A DNA stretch of 64,000 bases, taken from positions 15,006,001 to 15,070,000 of the forward strand of contig NC_079878.1 of the NCBI RefSeq assembly GCF_029227915.1, in the 5' to 3' direction. The stretch comes from Hydractinia symbiolongicarpus (lineage: Eukaryota; Cnidaria; Hydrozoa; Anthoathecata; Hydractiniidae). Numbering within the stretch: the stretch's first letter is position 1; every line of letters starts with the position of its first letter. Below, piece after piece: positions 37,801-45,430 of the stretch. Below the pieces are notes generated by a model. The model searched no databases. It saw nothing but the letters and a program-made list of their open reading frames with translations, and had not been told where the DNA came from. A program made the translations under genes and the position numbers.

Positions 37801-40503
37801 GTTATGCAATCGTTTCGCATTCGTTTCATAATCGTCTCACAATATCAACATCAATTCGTTTCAACAGTTTGTTAAATTGATTTCAGTTCAAATCGTTTCA
37901 AAATCGCTTCAAATTTAACACCATTATTATTATGTTCATCACACACACCGATTTCTAAAGAAATTTTATTATCAAATTATTTAAAATATCTACACAGTAG
38001 ACGTCCGTTAATTCGAACACGCAAGGGACTAAATTATTTGTTTAAATTAACGAATGTTCGGATTATTGGAAGTTCAGGAAAAACAAGAATTTTAATAAAC
38101 GTTTAAAGGTTTTATGCTAATATGACTTATTACAACTTTACTACAACTTTTTATAAAAATCTTTTAACATTGTTTGCTTGGCGATGGGCAAGGCCTCCAA
38201 ATACCTTGTAAACTTATTTTATTGGAAATGCCAATTTATTGATAAATTTAAAGAAATTTTGCCACCATTGATGCAATAAAAATGAATAAAAATAAAAACG
38301 TTTCCCTAATTTTTCCATAAGATTTTATTTATCAATACACAAAATTTCGAATTAACAAGCATAATGAAACCTTGGGACTAAAAAAATGTTCGAATTAGCT
38401 TTATTAAACTAAACTCAAGGACACCGTAAATCGTTTAAAAGTTATTAAAACACGATCGTAGGAAGCTAAAACACCGCCGTAGATCGTTTAAAAACCATCA
38501 AAACACGATCATATGAAGCGAAAAGATCGCTGTAGATCGTTTAAAAACCATAAAAACAAGATGATAAGAAGCTAAAACATTGCCGTAAATCGTTTAAAAT
38601 TTACCAAAACACGATTGTAGGAACATAAAACATGGCCGTAGATCGTTTCGCTTCAACTTCGATCATTTTTAAGCTTAGAGTTTAAAATAAAATTCAATCG
38701 TTTCACAATCGTTTTAAATCGTTTCACCTTCATTTCATGAAAAGATCTGTAAACGATTTTAAAAAATGATGATACAATCTCGAAATGATCATAATCGTTT
38801 CGATTCGTATTAAAGGTGAAACGATCGTGGAGACAGCCTAAAGTTTTATATAGATTTATATTTTTACAATTTATTACAAGCTGGAACTATTACTCTACAG
38901 AGCTCTTAATTTATCACAGTCAGGGTTAACACCTATTAAGCTTCTTGCCTTAACGAATGATAAGTGGCAACACATGGCCTAGACTAGATAAAGATTTTTT
39001 CTTAACCTTACGCTGTACTTATGTTAAACTATTTTGAATTGCAGAACAGCTTTAACAGGAATTATGTCACGGTTTCTGCTGACGTGAAATTGTGGATTGC
39101 CAAGACACTTAAAAATCGAAAATTTACTTTGGCATTTTTCTGCCGATGTGAAATGGCTAAATTCCAACACGAAACAGTATATATAATATTAGTTCGTGAA
39201 AAAATTTGGATTATTAGAAAGGCTGATGGTATAAATGACTTGCCAATGTTTACACAAGCCTAAAAACTTAGATTCGGGTAAAACAGGAAATTTTAATGTG
39301 CAATGTGGTCATGTGCAAGTACAAATTAAACTTTATTGCACAAGTTAGGGACAAAATTTGTGTAGGATTAATTATTTACTCAGCAGATCAATAACTTCAG
39401 TAGTTCAAAGTTTCTCCATGTTTAGAAGCTTCAAGCACACCTTCCCATATTTAATTTTTAATCGTCAGCATAAAAACAACGCACTTCTTAGTAAACTTAA
39501 TAAACATTAAATTTAGTTCGTGAGTGGGATGTTATCTGTTGTGAATAATTTTGTAATTGTTTATTTTTTTAAAGAATTGCAGGTTTTTCAAAATGAAACT
39601 ACATCTCCTGTAGCTATAAATATATTTGACTTAAAAAAGAAGACTATTATTTTTTGCGATGGCAAGTAGTGGTTCTGATTCCAGTGCATCTCTTCATGGA
39701 ATATCCTTCAACTTTCCTCTCCTGATAGCCTATTCATCACCCTCAGTTGTTCTGAGCTTAATAAGGACTTGACTAAATTTTTTTTTTCACATTGTGCACC
39801 TTATTTTTGATTTGTTTTTTATTTTTCTGTGTTCGCATGCCTCTGGTATTGCATCTCCTTGTATTATTTTTGTACTGATGGGTGGTCGCCATCTTTGTCA
39901 TAGCTTTTAGCTAATAATGTGATTACTACTGTTAAATAAATATTTCTCTCTCTTAAGGTAGCAATAAACCGAAAGAGGAACTTAAAGAAATTGGAGGTTC
40001 ATTTTATATACCTGCATTTTTAGAAGTGTTCTCAACAAGGACTGGAATAAAAGAAAGCTATTGTCTACAGAATTACACGAAGCCAAATTTATACAGTAAT
40101 AGTGTAAAAAAAAGATTATCTAATTAAAGTATCCATAACGAAAAACTCAGATAAATGAATTCGCTAAAACTAAGATTTTAGACCTGTTAAGGGACGTGCA
40201 TTCAAACCTTATTGCTGCCTAGATATATTATAAAGGTGAATTGATTACCATAATTTTTTTTGCCAAAATGATACTTGCTAAATACTGTTCTTAGGATCAG
40301 AGATAAATAAGGGGACTAGGGAATTAAGACATCTTATACAAGGAACTCTACTTGGGACCATATTGGTTAATACATGATAGGAGTGATGACTCGCCTACCA
40401 GCTTGTTTCATTATCAAGTATCAGAGGACAGAGCTATAAATACCTGTACATTGTCCACTTCAATTTCTGGATTTATCAACAACGAATATATTACATATTC
40501 CAT
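4874..40503 (-). CDS. seven-finger C2H2 (U1/matrin-like) zinc-finger protein, 15 exons
   Basis: Exons, 5' to 3' on the minus strand: 40503-40444, 37398-37350, 36898-36743, 36136-35996, 35912-35822, 31943-31712, 21240-21136, 18974-18854, 18748-18620, 17140-17105, 15094-14975, 5989-5936, 5866-5747, 5189-5147, 5033-4874. Every junction has AG/GT and matching phase, giving 538 residues and a TAA stop. Fingers, each C-x2-C-x(12-18)-H-x5-H: ECLAC, ECMVC, HCRIC, FCLAC, GCLLC, GCTLC, GCQLC, one per exon, with mostly phase-1 introns. H-x5-H is typical of U1/matrin/JAZ fingers, which often bind RNA or double-stranded nucleic acid; the function here is unknown. An acidic stretch (VIVDEDENADATT) follows finger 4 and the C-terminus is lysine-rich. 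ATG at 40503 has a strong context (AAAATGG); an in-frame ATG at 40533 would add 10 residues, with a TGA above it. A missed exon of symmetric phase cannot be excluded. Confidence 0.8.
6354..6511 (-). mobile_element. Helitron-type non-autonomous element, 3' end only
   Basis: Read on the minus strand it ends with a small hairpin (TGGA-TTTT-TCCA) followed by CTAG and a flanking T, the Helitron 3' signature. The body matches the 21373-22092 copy, including the phrase near ATATATAGGACCATGTGCTTTTG. It is cut off where the LINE copy at 6512-7478 begins. Confidence 0.6.
6512..7478 (-). mobile_element. RTE-like LINE, 5'-truncated copy lacking the PHD-like finger
   Basis: The minus strand matches the 3' part of the full-length element at 41039-44229, from the RT region (VQSMYSNARSRVRINDSLSD) to the terminal motif ending in GCCGAGAATGA, with a (TGAA)n tail. 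An internal deletion joins the residues after GLEEKGL directly to RCKGEI, removing the zinc-finger segment found in the other two copies. The TADD-type active site is damaged (IDDLVLIAE in place of YADDLVLIAE), and about 20 codons around the RRLNWLGHLERM region are altered. It is inserted into an older Helitron end at 6354-6511. Confidence 0.85.
7544..8236 (+). mobile_element. Helitron-type non-autonomous element
   Basis: It starts after an A with TCTCTCTAATAATACAGAG and ends at CTAG before a T. A hairpin (GTGAA-TTTT-TCCAC) lies about 16 nt before the end. No TIR or target duplication is expected or seen; insertion between A and T is the Helitron rule. Two further copies have matching ends (12835-13538, 21373-22092). 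There are no Rep/helicase ORFs. Confidence 0.75.
8713..8880 (-). mobile_element. end fragment of a THAP/P2X7-type element (fourth copy)
   Basis: Read on the minus strand, this matches the outer part of copy 2 near 35090-35275. Both share AGCTGTGCTTCGACATGGCC, then AAAGTTTTGTTTAT, and a further block with TATGCGTAAnTATGCnTTTGAC. In copy 2 this block lies upstream of the P2X7-like gene, inside the right end. Adjacent sequence (8693-8716) reads CGCTACCTTTCCCTTTAA, which may be a decayed terminus. The remainder of the element is not recognisable. Confidence 0.5.
9478..9831 (+). mobile_element. tRNA-derived SINE, full length
   Basis: The head begins GGCGCCGTAGATTAGTGG and carries an A box and a perfect B box (GGTTCGATTCC) at tRNA spacing, so it should contain an internal Pol III promoter. 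A body of about 260 bp follows, ending in a (TATC)n microsatellite tail, as is common for SINEs mobilised by RTE/L2-type LINEs. A 5'-truncated relative lies at 22610-22803. It is not a tRNA gene, because the acceptor stem does not close with the expected 3' half. Confidence 0.8.
9832..9950 (+). pseudogene. THAP-domain fragment, decayed
   Basis: Directly after the SINE tail the plus strand reads RSFFRFPKDDKLRKAWGWT, which matches the THAP core (SFxRxP ... R..W). With a one-base shift a CSRHxGEGFSTD block follows, the C-x2-H part of the C2CH zinc site. Stops and the frameshift make it dead. The SINE appears to have inserted within this THAP exon. Confidence 0.55.
10063..10372 (+). repeat. interspersed repeat R, copy 1
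   Basis: About 310 bp are nearly identical (roughly nine bases in ten by eye) to 52403-52714, from ATCAAAAACGG to AAAAAACATGTT. Both copies share one reading frame that ends at the same TGA after FGR-x-FS. In this copy the frame has a stop near its start (CAC TGA GAC). It may be the 3' end of a retroposed transcript or of an unrecognised transposon ORF. Confidence 0.7.
11358..12834. other. intronic stretch, nothing recognised
   Basis: It lies in the long intron of the seven-finger gene between 5989 and 14975. Short open frames here have no motif, no splice context and no repeat partner in the window. Confidence 0.5.
12835..13538 (+). mobile_element. Helitron-type non-autonomous element
   Basis: It starts after an A with TCTCTTATATAACTCAAAG and shares the following CTGTGTCTGTGACGGGAAAAGT block with the other copies. 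It ends with CTAG before a T. The terminal hairpin is decayed (GTGAATATTTCAAC). It is the same family as 7544-8236 and 21373-22092, and older by appearance. Confidence 0.7.
13539..14974. other. intronic stretch, nothing recognised
   Basis: AT-rich sequence with a short palindrome near 13920-13950 (CTATATAATATTATATAG). No gene, LINE motif or repeat partner was seen. Confidence 0.5.
16299..16412. repeat. direct tandem duplication, about 57-bp unit
   Basis: Two adjacent units share CTCCCTTTCTAGTAAA, then GTTTGTAGA, then TTTTCGTTAGCACTATCTAAAG, with few differences. They lie in an intron of the seven-finger gene. The rest of 15095-17104 shows no gene. Confidence 0.8.
17141..18619. other. intronic stretch, nothing recognised
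   Basis: It lies between two exons of the seven-finger gene. Minus-strand open frames around 17440-17685 and 18151-18413 lack acceptor/donor support in the gene's phase and show no domain. Confidence 0.5.
19130..19330. repeat. degenerate tandem repeat, about 56-bp unit
   Basis: Three to four units share TAGCTAATAAAC, TGGTTT, GAAGCT and AACATTGCTGTATTTTG. The first unit is the most divergent. Intronic. Confidence 0.75.
19650..20010. repeat. degenerate short-period repeat array, roughly 35-bp unit
   Basis: About nine to ten loosely conserved units contain variants of CACTTGAGAACCAGAA followed by TCTG and CACACAT. Spacing drifts around 33-38 bp. There is no reading frame across it. It lies in an intron of the seven-finger gene. 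Confidence 0.65.
20144..20365 (-). CDS. small hypothetical ORF, 73 aa
   Basis: Methionine start, basic middle (QRVKHVKKIAKFKHKMSKL) and a Gly/Pro-containing end (NIPGTGRFGKLNSR). No domain is recognised. It lies in an intron of the seven-finger gene on the same strand, between exons 21240-21136 and 18974-18854, and does not fit their phase. It could be a decayed gene exon or chance. Confidence 0.2.
   Translation of the reverse strand: MKFETNVVAMGGCEMAESPNINQFQRVKHVKKIAKFKHKMSKLVDRTFRVEERSVDPSENIPGTGRFGKLNSR
21373..22092 (-). mobile_element. Helitron-type non-autonomous element, best-preserved ends
   Basis: On the minus strand it begins after an A with TCTCTTATAATAATACAGAG. It ends with a perfect hairpin (GTGGA-TTTT-TCCAC), about 12 nt of spacer, then CTAG before a T. 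Length is 720 bp. The internal phrase with TGGGACCCAGGTTTGG is shared with 7544-8236. No protein is encoded; a Rep/helicase partner must act in trans. Confidence 0.8.
22610..22803 (-). mobile_element. tRNA-derived SINE, 5'-truncated copy
   Basis: The minus strand matches the 3' part of 9478-9831, with shared phrases TCTAAGCCATGG, TATTATT-CAGGG and GGCTAGCCATGT, and it ends in the same microsatellite type (GATA/TATC). The tRNA-like head is absent. Confidence 0.8.
23222..23303. repeat. perfect 41-bp tandem duplication
   Basis: The unit starting ACAAGAGTGGCAAAATACTG occurs twice in a row without visible differences, so the duplication is recent. It lies just left of the copia-like remnant. Confidence 0.85.
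23690..24980 (+). mobile_element. Ty1/copia-like retroelement remnant (RT and RNase H region)
   Basis: Fragments in changing frames carry copia-type RT landmarks in order: SLDVKAVFLQGG, LLPPPE, WYKKLLQ, DYALFYWKCDG, then a decayed YVDD-like box position and GSVWF. Near 24660-24720 comes an RNase H end (ESETSSKEQIADSLT). Many stops and frameshifts are present. At about 24835 TGTTGGAAAAAACTG looks like a copia LTR start. The phrase ATTTTAGATTGAAATAC occurs both at about 23328 and 24975, consistent with paired LTR remnants. Inactive. Confidence 0.6.
25535..25790 (-). mobile_element. CR1/L2-like LINE fragment
   Basis: The minus strand encodes a piece of the RT connection region (KINIIDSYKDLGVIIDSFLN, then RKASSRLCLFSKLRSDFG). 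The YKDLGV-I motif followed by a basic helix is typical of CR1/L2-type reverse transcriptases. Both ends are missing. Confidence 0.6.
26605..26870 (+). pseudogene. THAP-domain gene fragment (element copy 3)
   Basis: Starts MVSCSAFGCTNRSEKGKEVS, the THAP C-x4-C start seen in copy 2 (MSWCSAFGCSNNSKRDKEKS). It continues to a KQKWLKK block; after a one-base shift ICLSHFTE supplies the C-x2-H part of the zinc site. A stop follows. No downstream exons are recognisable before the Helitron insert. Confidence 0.7.
27587..29223 (-). mobile_element. Helitron-type element, larger divergent family
   Basis: On the minus strand it starts after an A with TCTCTATAATAATAGCCG and shares the following GTCTGT with the smaller elements. 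It ends with hairpin CCGGG-TTT-CCCGG and CTAG before a T. Length is 1637 bp. The interior contains loosely repeated units (GTAACAGCC/AACACCC-like phrases at 27900-28290) and no Rep or helicase motif. It is nested in THAP/P2X7 copy 3. Confidence 0.65.
29240..29558 (-). pseudogene. P2X7 ballast-domain-like gene fragment (element copy 3)
   Basis: Starts MSFNNDEDYNLESLESNN, acidic like the other copies, and hits a stop after about 32 codons. A frame change later gives SWCECGNCRAMETDAKACA, the W-C-x-C-x2-C ... C signature of the ballast domain. It faces the THAP fragment at 26605. No downstream exons were found on the minus strand, probably lost to the Helitron. Confidence 0.6.
30170..30496 (-). 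CDS. BED-like zinc-finger ORF of hAT-transposon type, 108 aa
   Basis: The frame starts MIKHRPEWGKSYPWLSFVKN and has AYCKICVEAF (C-x2-C) followed by KSHAKCH (H-x3-H class), with a W...YPWL lead-in. This is the zinc-finger module that precedes many hAT-family transposases in invertebrates. The frame ends at LITKAEMLQALQIVDKN with no catalytic domain following. It may be a relic of a hAT transposase or the first exon of a domesticated one. No TIR was found. It lies in the seven-finger gene's intron, same strand. Confidence 0.45.
   Translation of the reverse strand: MIKHRPEWGKSYPWLSFVKNDKFSAYCKICVEAFKIDNSGLFQVKSHAKCHASGSKKVLINQRTFTTSSEDGKLSLSQGSLFLSQKNLITKAEMLQALQIVDKNKKKI
32745..34157 (+). CDS. 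THAP-domain protein, four exons, 373 aa (element copy 2)
   Basis: Exons 32745-33080, 33169-33433, 33556-33841 and 33923-34157 join in phase with GT-AG introns. THAP C2CH zinc finger at residues 1-90: C4, C9, then W, CSDHF (C-x2-H) and a TIFP-like end (LPTIFPHKP). A basic stretch follows, then IGIQTEK and FGTQV motifs and a long acidic region with DSPDDNTESEFDDDDSES. The last exon reads KVFLVYELQLLQLVKYCLKC, which in related proteins precedes a cysteine-rich and transposase-like half. Here the frame stops soon after, so the protein is truncated relative to its family, or a further exon is missing. THAP domains bind DNA; it probably binds the element's own ends (inference). Its stop lies 9 bp from the end of the convergent P2X7-like gene. 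Confidence 0.75.
34167..34955 (-). CDS. stand-alone P2X7 ballast-domain protein, three exons, 194 aa (element copy 2)
   Basis: Exons 34955-34703, 34570-34438 and 34365-34167 join in phase with consensus splice sites and no stops. Residues 1-50 are disordered and acidic (FNDSSDEDEES). Then comes KWCLCKNC ... ECICCHE, then HPDFVPVVLLKNNLWTALVG, then SYRYAAYRQFCWF, GRSVRRVIPACVVTRIR and SPDGKYVGF. This order and spacing match the cytoplasmic C-terminal (ballast) domain of vertebrate P2X7, which binds zinc through clustered cysteines and binds guanine nucleotides. There are no transmembrane segments and no ATP-gated channel part. Similar genes lie in the same relation to a THAP gene in copies 1 and 3. 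Its role in the element is unknown. Confidence 0.8.
37634..38839. mobile_element. foldback-like or MITE-like element with inverted termini
   Basis: The left end reads GGGATCGTCTCCACGATCG and the right end, read inward, reads AGGCTGTCTCCACGATCG; CTCCACGATCGTTTC is shared exactly. Both arms are rich in ATCGTTT and its variants in opposite orientation, so the arms could pair over hundreds of bases. The centre contains a 53-bp minisatellite (38424-38636). No protein is encoded. It lies in the first intron of the seven-finger gene. Confidence 0.65.
38424..38636. repeat. 53-bp minisatellite, four units
   Basis: Units start CCGTAgATCGTTTAAAA (g is A or G) and include AAAACACGATC and GGAAGCTAAAACA. 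The first interval is exactly 53 bp. Units differ from each other at several positions each. Confidence 0.8.
38840..40443. other. first intron of the seven-finger gene; unassigned plus-strand open stretches
   Basis: Plus strand 39034-39263 follows an acceptor-like TTGAATTGCAG and reads open to a TAA (contains DVKLWIAKTLKNRKFTLAFF). Plus 39957-40125 is also open (EIGGSFYIPAFLEVFSTRTG) to a TAA. Neither is recognised and no joining exons were found; they may be remains of an inserted gene. Sequence at 39700-39955 ends in a TTACTACTGTTAAATAAATA tail resembling the CR1/L2 3' ends in this window. Confidence 0.3.
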
Positions 40504-41038
40504 TTTCTTGTTTCCATATAATAAATAAATCATCCCAAAATCTCATAGCAAATATATCTGGAAATATATCATTGATCTCTCAAAGTTCCTTTATCGTGCT
40601 TGCTCCACATTTTAAAACCTTATGTGTCTGTGTTTTTATGAGGAGAGTAAATTGAAATAACTTTCTTTCTTATATGTGGTCATTCTTCAACATATTTGCT
40701 ATTAAATAGTTTAGAAAAATATCTCTGAAAACATTGTCTTCCTTCATTTTTATAATGAATGTTAAATATGTTTACCAAGATGTGCCTAGTTTTTACGCAT
40801 GCAGCATTATACAAACTTAAAATCGGGAAAGGTGTATTGTGAAGCACATCATAGAGTAAGTGCTAAGAAGAAAGAATTTAGTTTCACATTATAAGTTTAA
40901 ATCATTTTGTTTATAACTACCAATCCTTCGAAATTCGCACAACAGCATTTGGAGATGGTTGTTTGTAAGTTCTGATCATTTGAAGTAATAAGAACAGCGT
41001 TTTTAAAATTGTTAATGTTTATGTCAAGGCTAGCTGCA

Positions 41039-44000
41039 CGGGGCTGGAACTCTAAGGAGTGAAGGTGTCGTGAAGTGAAGGTGTCGTGCACGGTAGGACA
41101 GATGTCAGATGTGAGCATCGTCAGACCGTTACCCAGCTATCACATCACAAGGTAGATAACACTAGGTTGAGGATGGCTAGTGTAAATGTTGGTACTCTGA
41201 GAGGTAGAGCAGGTGAAGTAGTTGAAATGTTAGAACGTAGATCTGTTGATATGTGTTGTGTTCAGGAAGTTAGGTGGAGAGGAGCTTCAGTGAGATTTGT
41301 GGAAGGTAGGAGGGCAAGGTATAAGCTTTTTTGGATTGGTAATAGTGATGGATATGGAGGGGTTGGCATATTCGTTGCGGAGAAGTGGGTAGAAAAAGTA
41401 ATAGATGTTATGCGTGTTAATAGTCGTATTATAGTGATAAGTTTTTGATAGGTAATAGGATTGTCACTTTTCTGTCAGTTTATGCTCCACAGTGTGGACT
41501 CAGTGAGGAAGATAAAGATAAGTTTTATGATGAGTTAATAGCAGTCACATCAAAGTTTGGAGACACTGAACTTGTCATGGTGGGCGGCGACTTTAATGGT
41601 CATGTTGGGAAGTCATCTGAAGGTTATAGAGGTGTGCATGGAGGCTATGGATTTGGGAGCAGAAATAAGGAAGGGGAGAGATTGCTTGAGTTTGGAATGG
41701 CAACGGACATGGTGGTTTGCAACACATCATTCAGTAAGAGACAGAGTAGGCTGATAACATATGAGTCAGGTGGTTGTAAGACACAGATAGATTACTTTTT
41801 GGTTAGAAAGTCAGACAAGAAAGTGGTGAAGGACGTGAAAGTTATATCGGGGGAAGAGTGTGTTTCCCAGCATAGGTTGCTGGTTTGTGATATTATCTTG
41901 AAGAGTGTTAAAGAAGCCAAGGGAAAGTACAGGCCCCGTCGAAAAGTCTGGAAGCTAAAGGAAGAGATTGTAGCAGGACAATTTAGTGCAAAAGTTCAGC
42001 AGTTGGCCTACAATAGTCAATGTGATAGTGACAATGTTGAAAGTACTTGAACTACTTTGAAGAATTGTCTTCTAGAAGCTTCTGATGATACCTGTGGGTG
42101 GACGAAAGGACCAGCTAGACATAGACAGACCTGGTGGTGGAATAATGAGGTTGACCAGTGTATAAAGGAAAAGAGGAAACTTTGGAAAGAGTGGAAGTCA
42201 GGTGGTAGTAAAAATATTTACTTACAAGCTAAGCGTCGCGCTCGTACAGCAGTGTATAAGGCAAAATCAGAAGCAGAGAGAAACAGATTTGCAGATGTGT
42301 TAAGAAGGGAAGACCAGCGCAATGAGGTATTCAAGATAGCAAAGCAAATGAAGAACACTAATCAAGATATTGTAGGTGAGAAGTGTATACGTAATGATGA
42401 AGGTGTTTTGGCTAGCACAGAGGAGGAGAAAAGGGTAGCTTGGAAGAATCATTATCAGAGGTTGCTTAACACTGAGTTTGATTGGGACGAGGATAATTTG
42501 TCTGATGATGATGTCGTAGATGGCCAGCTATGCAGATCAAGACAGAATGGGTAGTGGAGGCTATTAGGAAATTGAAGATTGGCAAGGCTGCAGGAGTATC
42601 AGGTATCGTTGCAGAGATGGTAAAAGCATCTGGATATATTGGAGTTGAGCTTATTACAAGTCTTGCTAACCAGATTATAAAGGATGGTGCTATTCCGAGT
42701 GAGTGGCAGTCGAGTGTAATAGTGAACTGTTTCAAGGGCAAGGGTGATGCATTAGAAAGGGGTAACTATAGAGGTTTGAAGTTGGTTGATCAAGTAATGA
42801 AAGTTATTGAAAGAGTGATTGATAAGTTACTTAGAGAAAGAATTGATATAGATAAGATGCAATTTGGTTTTGTACCAGGGCGTGGCACTACAGATGCAAT
42901 ATTTTTACTCAGACAGCTTCAGGAAAAGTATTTAGGAAAGAGAAAGAATCTCTATTTTGCCTTTGTAGATTTAGAGAAAGCTTTTGATAGAGTGCCACGT
43001 AAAGTTATTTGGTGGGCTATGAGAAAATTAGGTGTGGATGAGTTGCTAGTTACGATGGTTCAGTCTATGTACAGCAATGCTAGAAGTCGTGTCAGGATTA
43101 ACGATTCACTTAGTGATGAATTTAGTGTAAATGTTGGTGTACATCAGGGTTCTGTACTTAGTCCTTTGTTGTTTATTCTAGTCTTAGAAGCGCTGTCGAT
43201 GGAGTTCAGAGCAGGTTGTCCATGGGAGTTATTGTATGCAGATGATTTGGTTCTCATAGCAGAGTCGATGGAAAAATTAGTTGAAAAATTTGAGAAGTGG
43301 AAGAAAGGACTAGAAGAGAAAGGGCTGAAGGTAAACACAGCAAAGTCTAAAGTCATGATAAGTAGCATTGCAGCCAAGTGTGACCTTGTAGTTGGAAAGT
43401 GGCCTTGTGGAGTTTGCAGGAAAGGGGTTGGTAGTAACTCAATTTTTTGTCAGACTTGCAAGCATTGGGTACATAAGAATTGCAGTAGTATTAGTGGAAG
43501 GTTAAGAGCTGGCATACAGTTTGTATGCAAGCGTTGCAAAGGTGAGATTATAGAGAATGAAGTATTTCCAGCTTTAATGATGTACAACAATGGCTCGTTA
43601 GAGATAGTTAAGAACTTCTGTTACTTAGGTGATATGTTGGGCAGTGAAGGGGGTGTTGGAAGAAGTGTTACTTGCAGGATAGGTTCTGCTTGGAAAAAGT
43701 TTAGAGAGTTACTTCCTTTATTGACTAGCAGAGTCCTGTCAATTGAGGTAAAAGGTAGGTTGTATGAGGCCTGTGTAAGAAGTGTTATGTTGTACGGTAG
43801 TGAGACATGGGCAGTGAAGCAGGAAGATCTTGACCGTTTAGAAAGGAATGATATGAGAATGGTTAGGTGGATGTGTAATGCCAGTCTGAGAGACAGAAAG
43901 AGTTCAGATGAGCTAAGAAGCAGGCTAAGTCTCCGTAGAATTAAAGATGTTATCCAGATAAGAAGATTGAATTGGCTGGGGCACTTGGAAAGAATGGAGG

Positions 44001-44229
44001 AGGATAATTGGGTAAGAAAGTGTAGAGACTTGATAGTTCCTGGGGCAAAGCCCAGAGGCAGACTGAGAAAGACTTGGCAGGAGGTTATAAGGAAAGATTT
44101 GATAGAGAGGAAGTTGAGTTTAGATCTAACACAGTCTAGATCAGATTGAAAGAGGGTCATTAATATACCCCGTCCAACCCATGCTAGCATGGAAAACGGA
44201 CGTTAAGCCGAGAATGATGATGATGATGA
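41039..44229 (+). mobile_element. RTE-like LINE, full length with target-site duplication
   Basis: A 9-bp direct repeat, CTAGCTGCA, flanks it at 41030-41038 and 44230-44238, so both ends are defined and the element is 3191 bp. It has a short 5' UTR, endonuclease, reverse transcriptase, a zinc finger and a C-terminal domain, and ends in a (TGA)n tail. Length, single-ORF plan and microsatellite tail fit the RTE group. Partial copies are at 6512-7478 and 50079-50784. It lies about 0.5 kb upstream of the seven-finger gene's first coding exon. Confidence 0.9.
41173..44149 (+). pseudogene. RTE-like LINE ORF (endonuclease, RT, PHD-like finger), frameshifted
   Basis: The EEP endonuclease spans about 41173-41990 (MASVNVGTLRGR, VCCVQEVRW-type box, GGDFNGH, then SQHRLLVCDI). 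RT spans about 42530-43400, with FAFVDLEKAFDRV at about residue 143 and YADDLVLIAE at about residue 235 of the last open segment. A PHD/RING-like Cys/His cluster (PCGVC ... CQTCKHWVH ... CKRC) lies at about 43398-43545 between RT and the C-terminal domain (GSETWAVKQEDL, RRLNWLGHLERM). The frame breaks near 41445 (shift), at a TGA at 42048-42050, and near 42530-42554 (shift), so this copy cannot make the full protein. RT and the downstream part are otherwise open for 539 residues. Confidence 0.9.
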
Positions 44230-44238
44230 CTAGCTGCA

Positions 44239-45430
44239 TAGCGAAAAGGTAATGAAGAAATTATATTGAAAATTAAATTCGTATGATCATTTGTTTAAAA
44301 ATTCGTATCGCAAGTCGTATTGAAAAATTTTAATAATTCGTATGAATATTCGTTAAGTAAGAATATAATTCGTACCACAATTCGTATCACAATTTGTATG
44401 AAAATTTGTATGGAAATCGTATAAAATTTGTATAGGATTTTTTAAAACTCGTATAACTAATTAAGGTTATACCCTTATCGAAAATCGGAAATTTTTTTTC
44501 ACATAATTAGTTACGAAAGGTTATTTTCAGACTATATATCCATATTTTTTCTGTTATAACACACTTGTCACGATTAAAAATATTCAGCCTCAACAATTAC
44601 TTTTTAAAATAAAGTTCATAAATAATTAATTAGTTCTGCCGAATATAGTTTAAGTCTATGCGCTTGCGAAATTGTACAGAAAAAAATGACGTAACTATTA
44701 AAGAGAAACGTTAATAACAAAAAAGATGGCGCATTATGTAGAAATTTAGGACGATCTTCATTATGCTACATTGCACAAGCTTTAACTTTCGATAGCATTT
44801 TCGTTTTACTTTAAAATTTTCAGACATGCTTGGTGAATCATGCAGTCATGATACGGTGTGCGGAAATCTTTTTATCTAGAATATTTTACTTTTAACAGCG
44901 TTCAATGTAGCAGGGGATGCTAACAAAGAATCTTTTGAAAAAAACAAAAGGCTATTGTTAAAAAAAAAATGAACAAAAAAAACCTGCACACCGTTTTAAC
45001 AAGGTTAACCCAAGGTTCATTTAAGCACAAAAGCTAATAAGAAATAATGAGGTTGTAAAATTTTGGAGCTCATAGAAGCCGATTTTTTTCTTGTTTATGA
45101 TACATTTTTAAATAGAAATTTCTGCTGACTCAGCAATTTTAGTGTTGAGTTAAAATCATTTTATTATGTATTAAGGCCTATATTTTCAGGAAATAGTAAA
45201 AAAATGGTATAAATATAATACTGAGTAAATAATTCAGCTATTTGGACAGCTAAAAAAGGGTTACTGCCACCTTAACACTATACAAATGGTATACGGTTTT
45301 TATACAAATTGTAAGCAATTAAATTCATATAATTTCGTTTAAAATGTTATACAAAATTTGTAGATGACCCCTAATTAATAGCAAGACAATAAATCTTGGT
45401 AGAGTGTCTGTATCTCTATAATCATATGTC
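44239..45430. other. low-complexity sequence after the LINE
   Basis: 44280-44460 is a string of degenerate ATTCGTAT/TTTGTAT words, echoed near 45280-45370 by GTATAC and TATACAAATT words in opposite sense. This could be a decayed foldback element like 37634-38839. No gene is seen. Confidence 0.35.

Noticed and set aside
43621-44190. 189-residue minus-strand ORF
   Set aside because: It is the antisense shadow of the LINE ORF and carries no domain.
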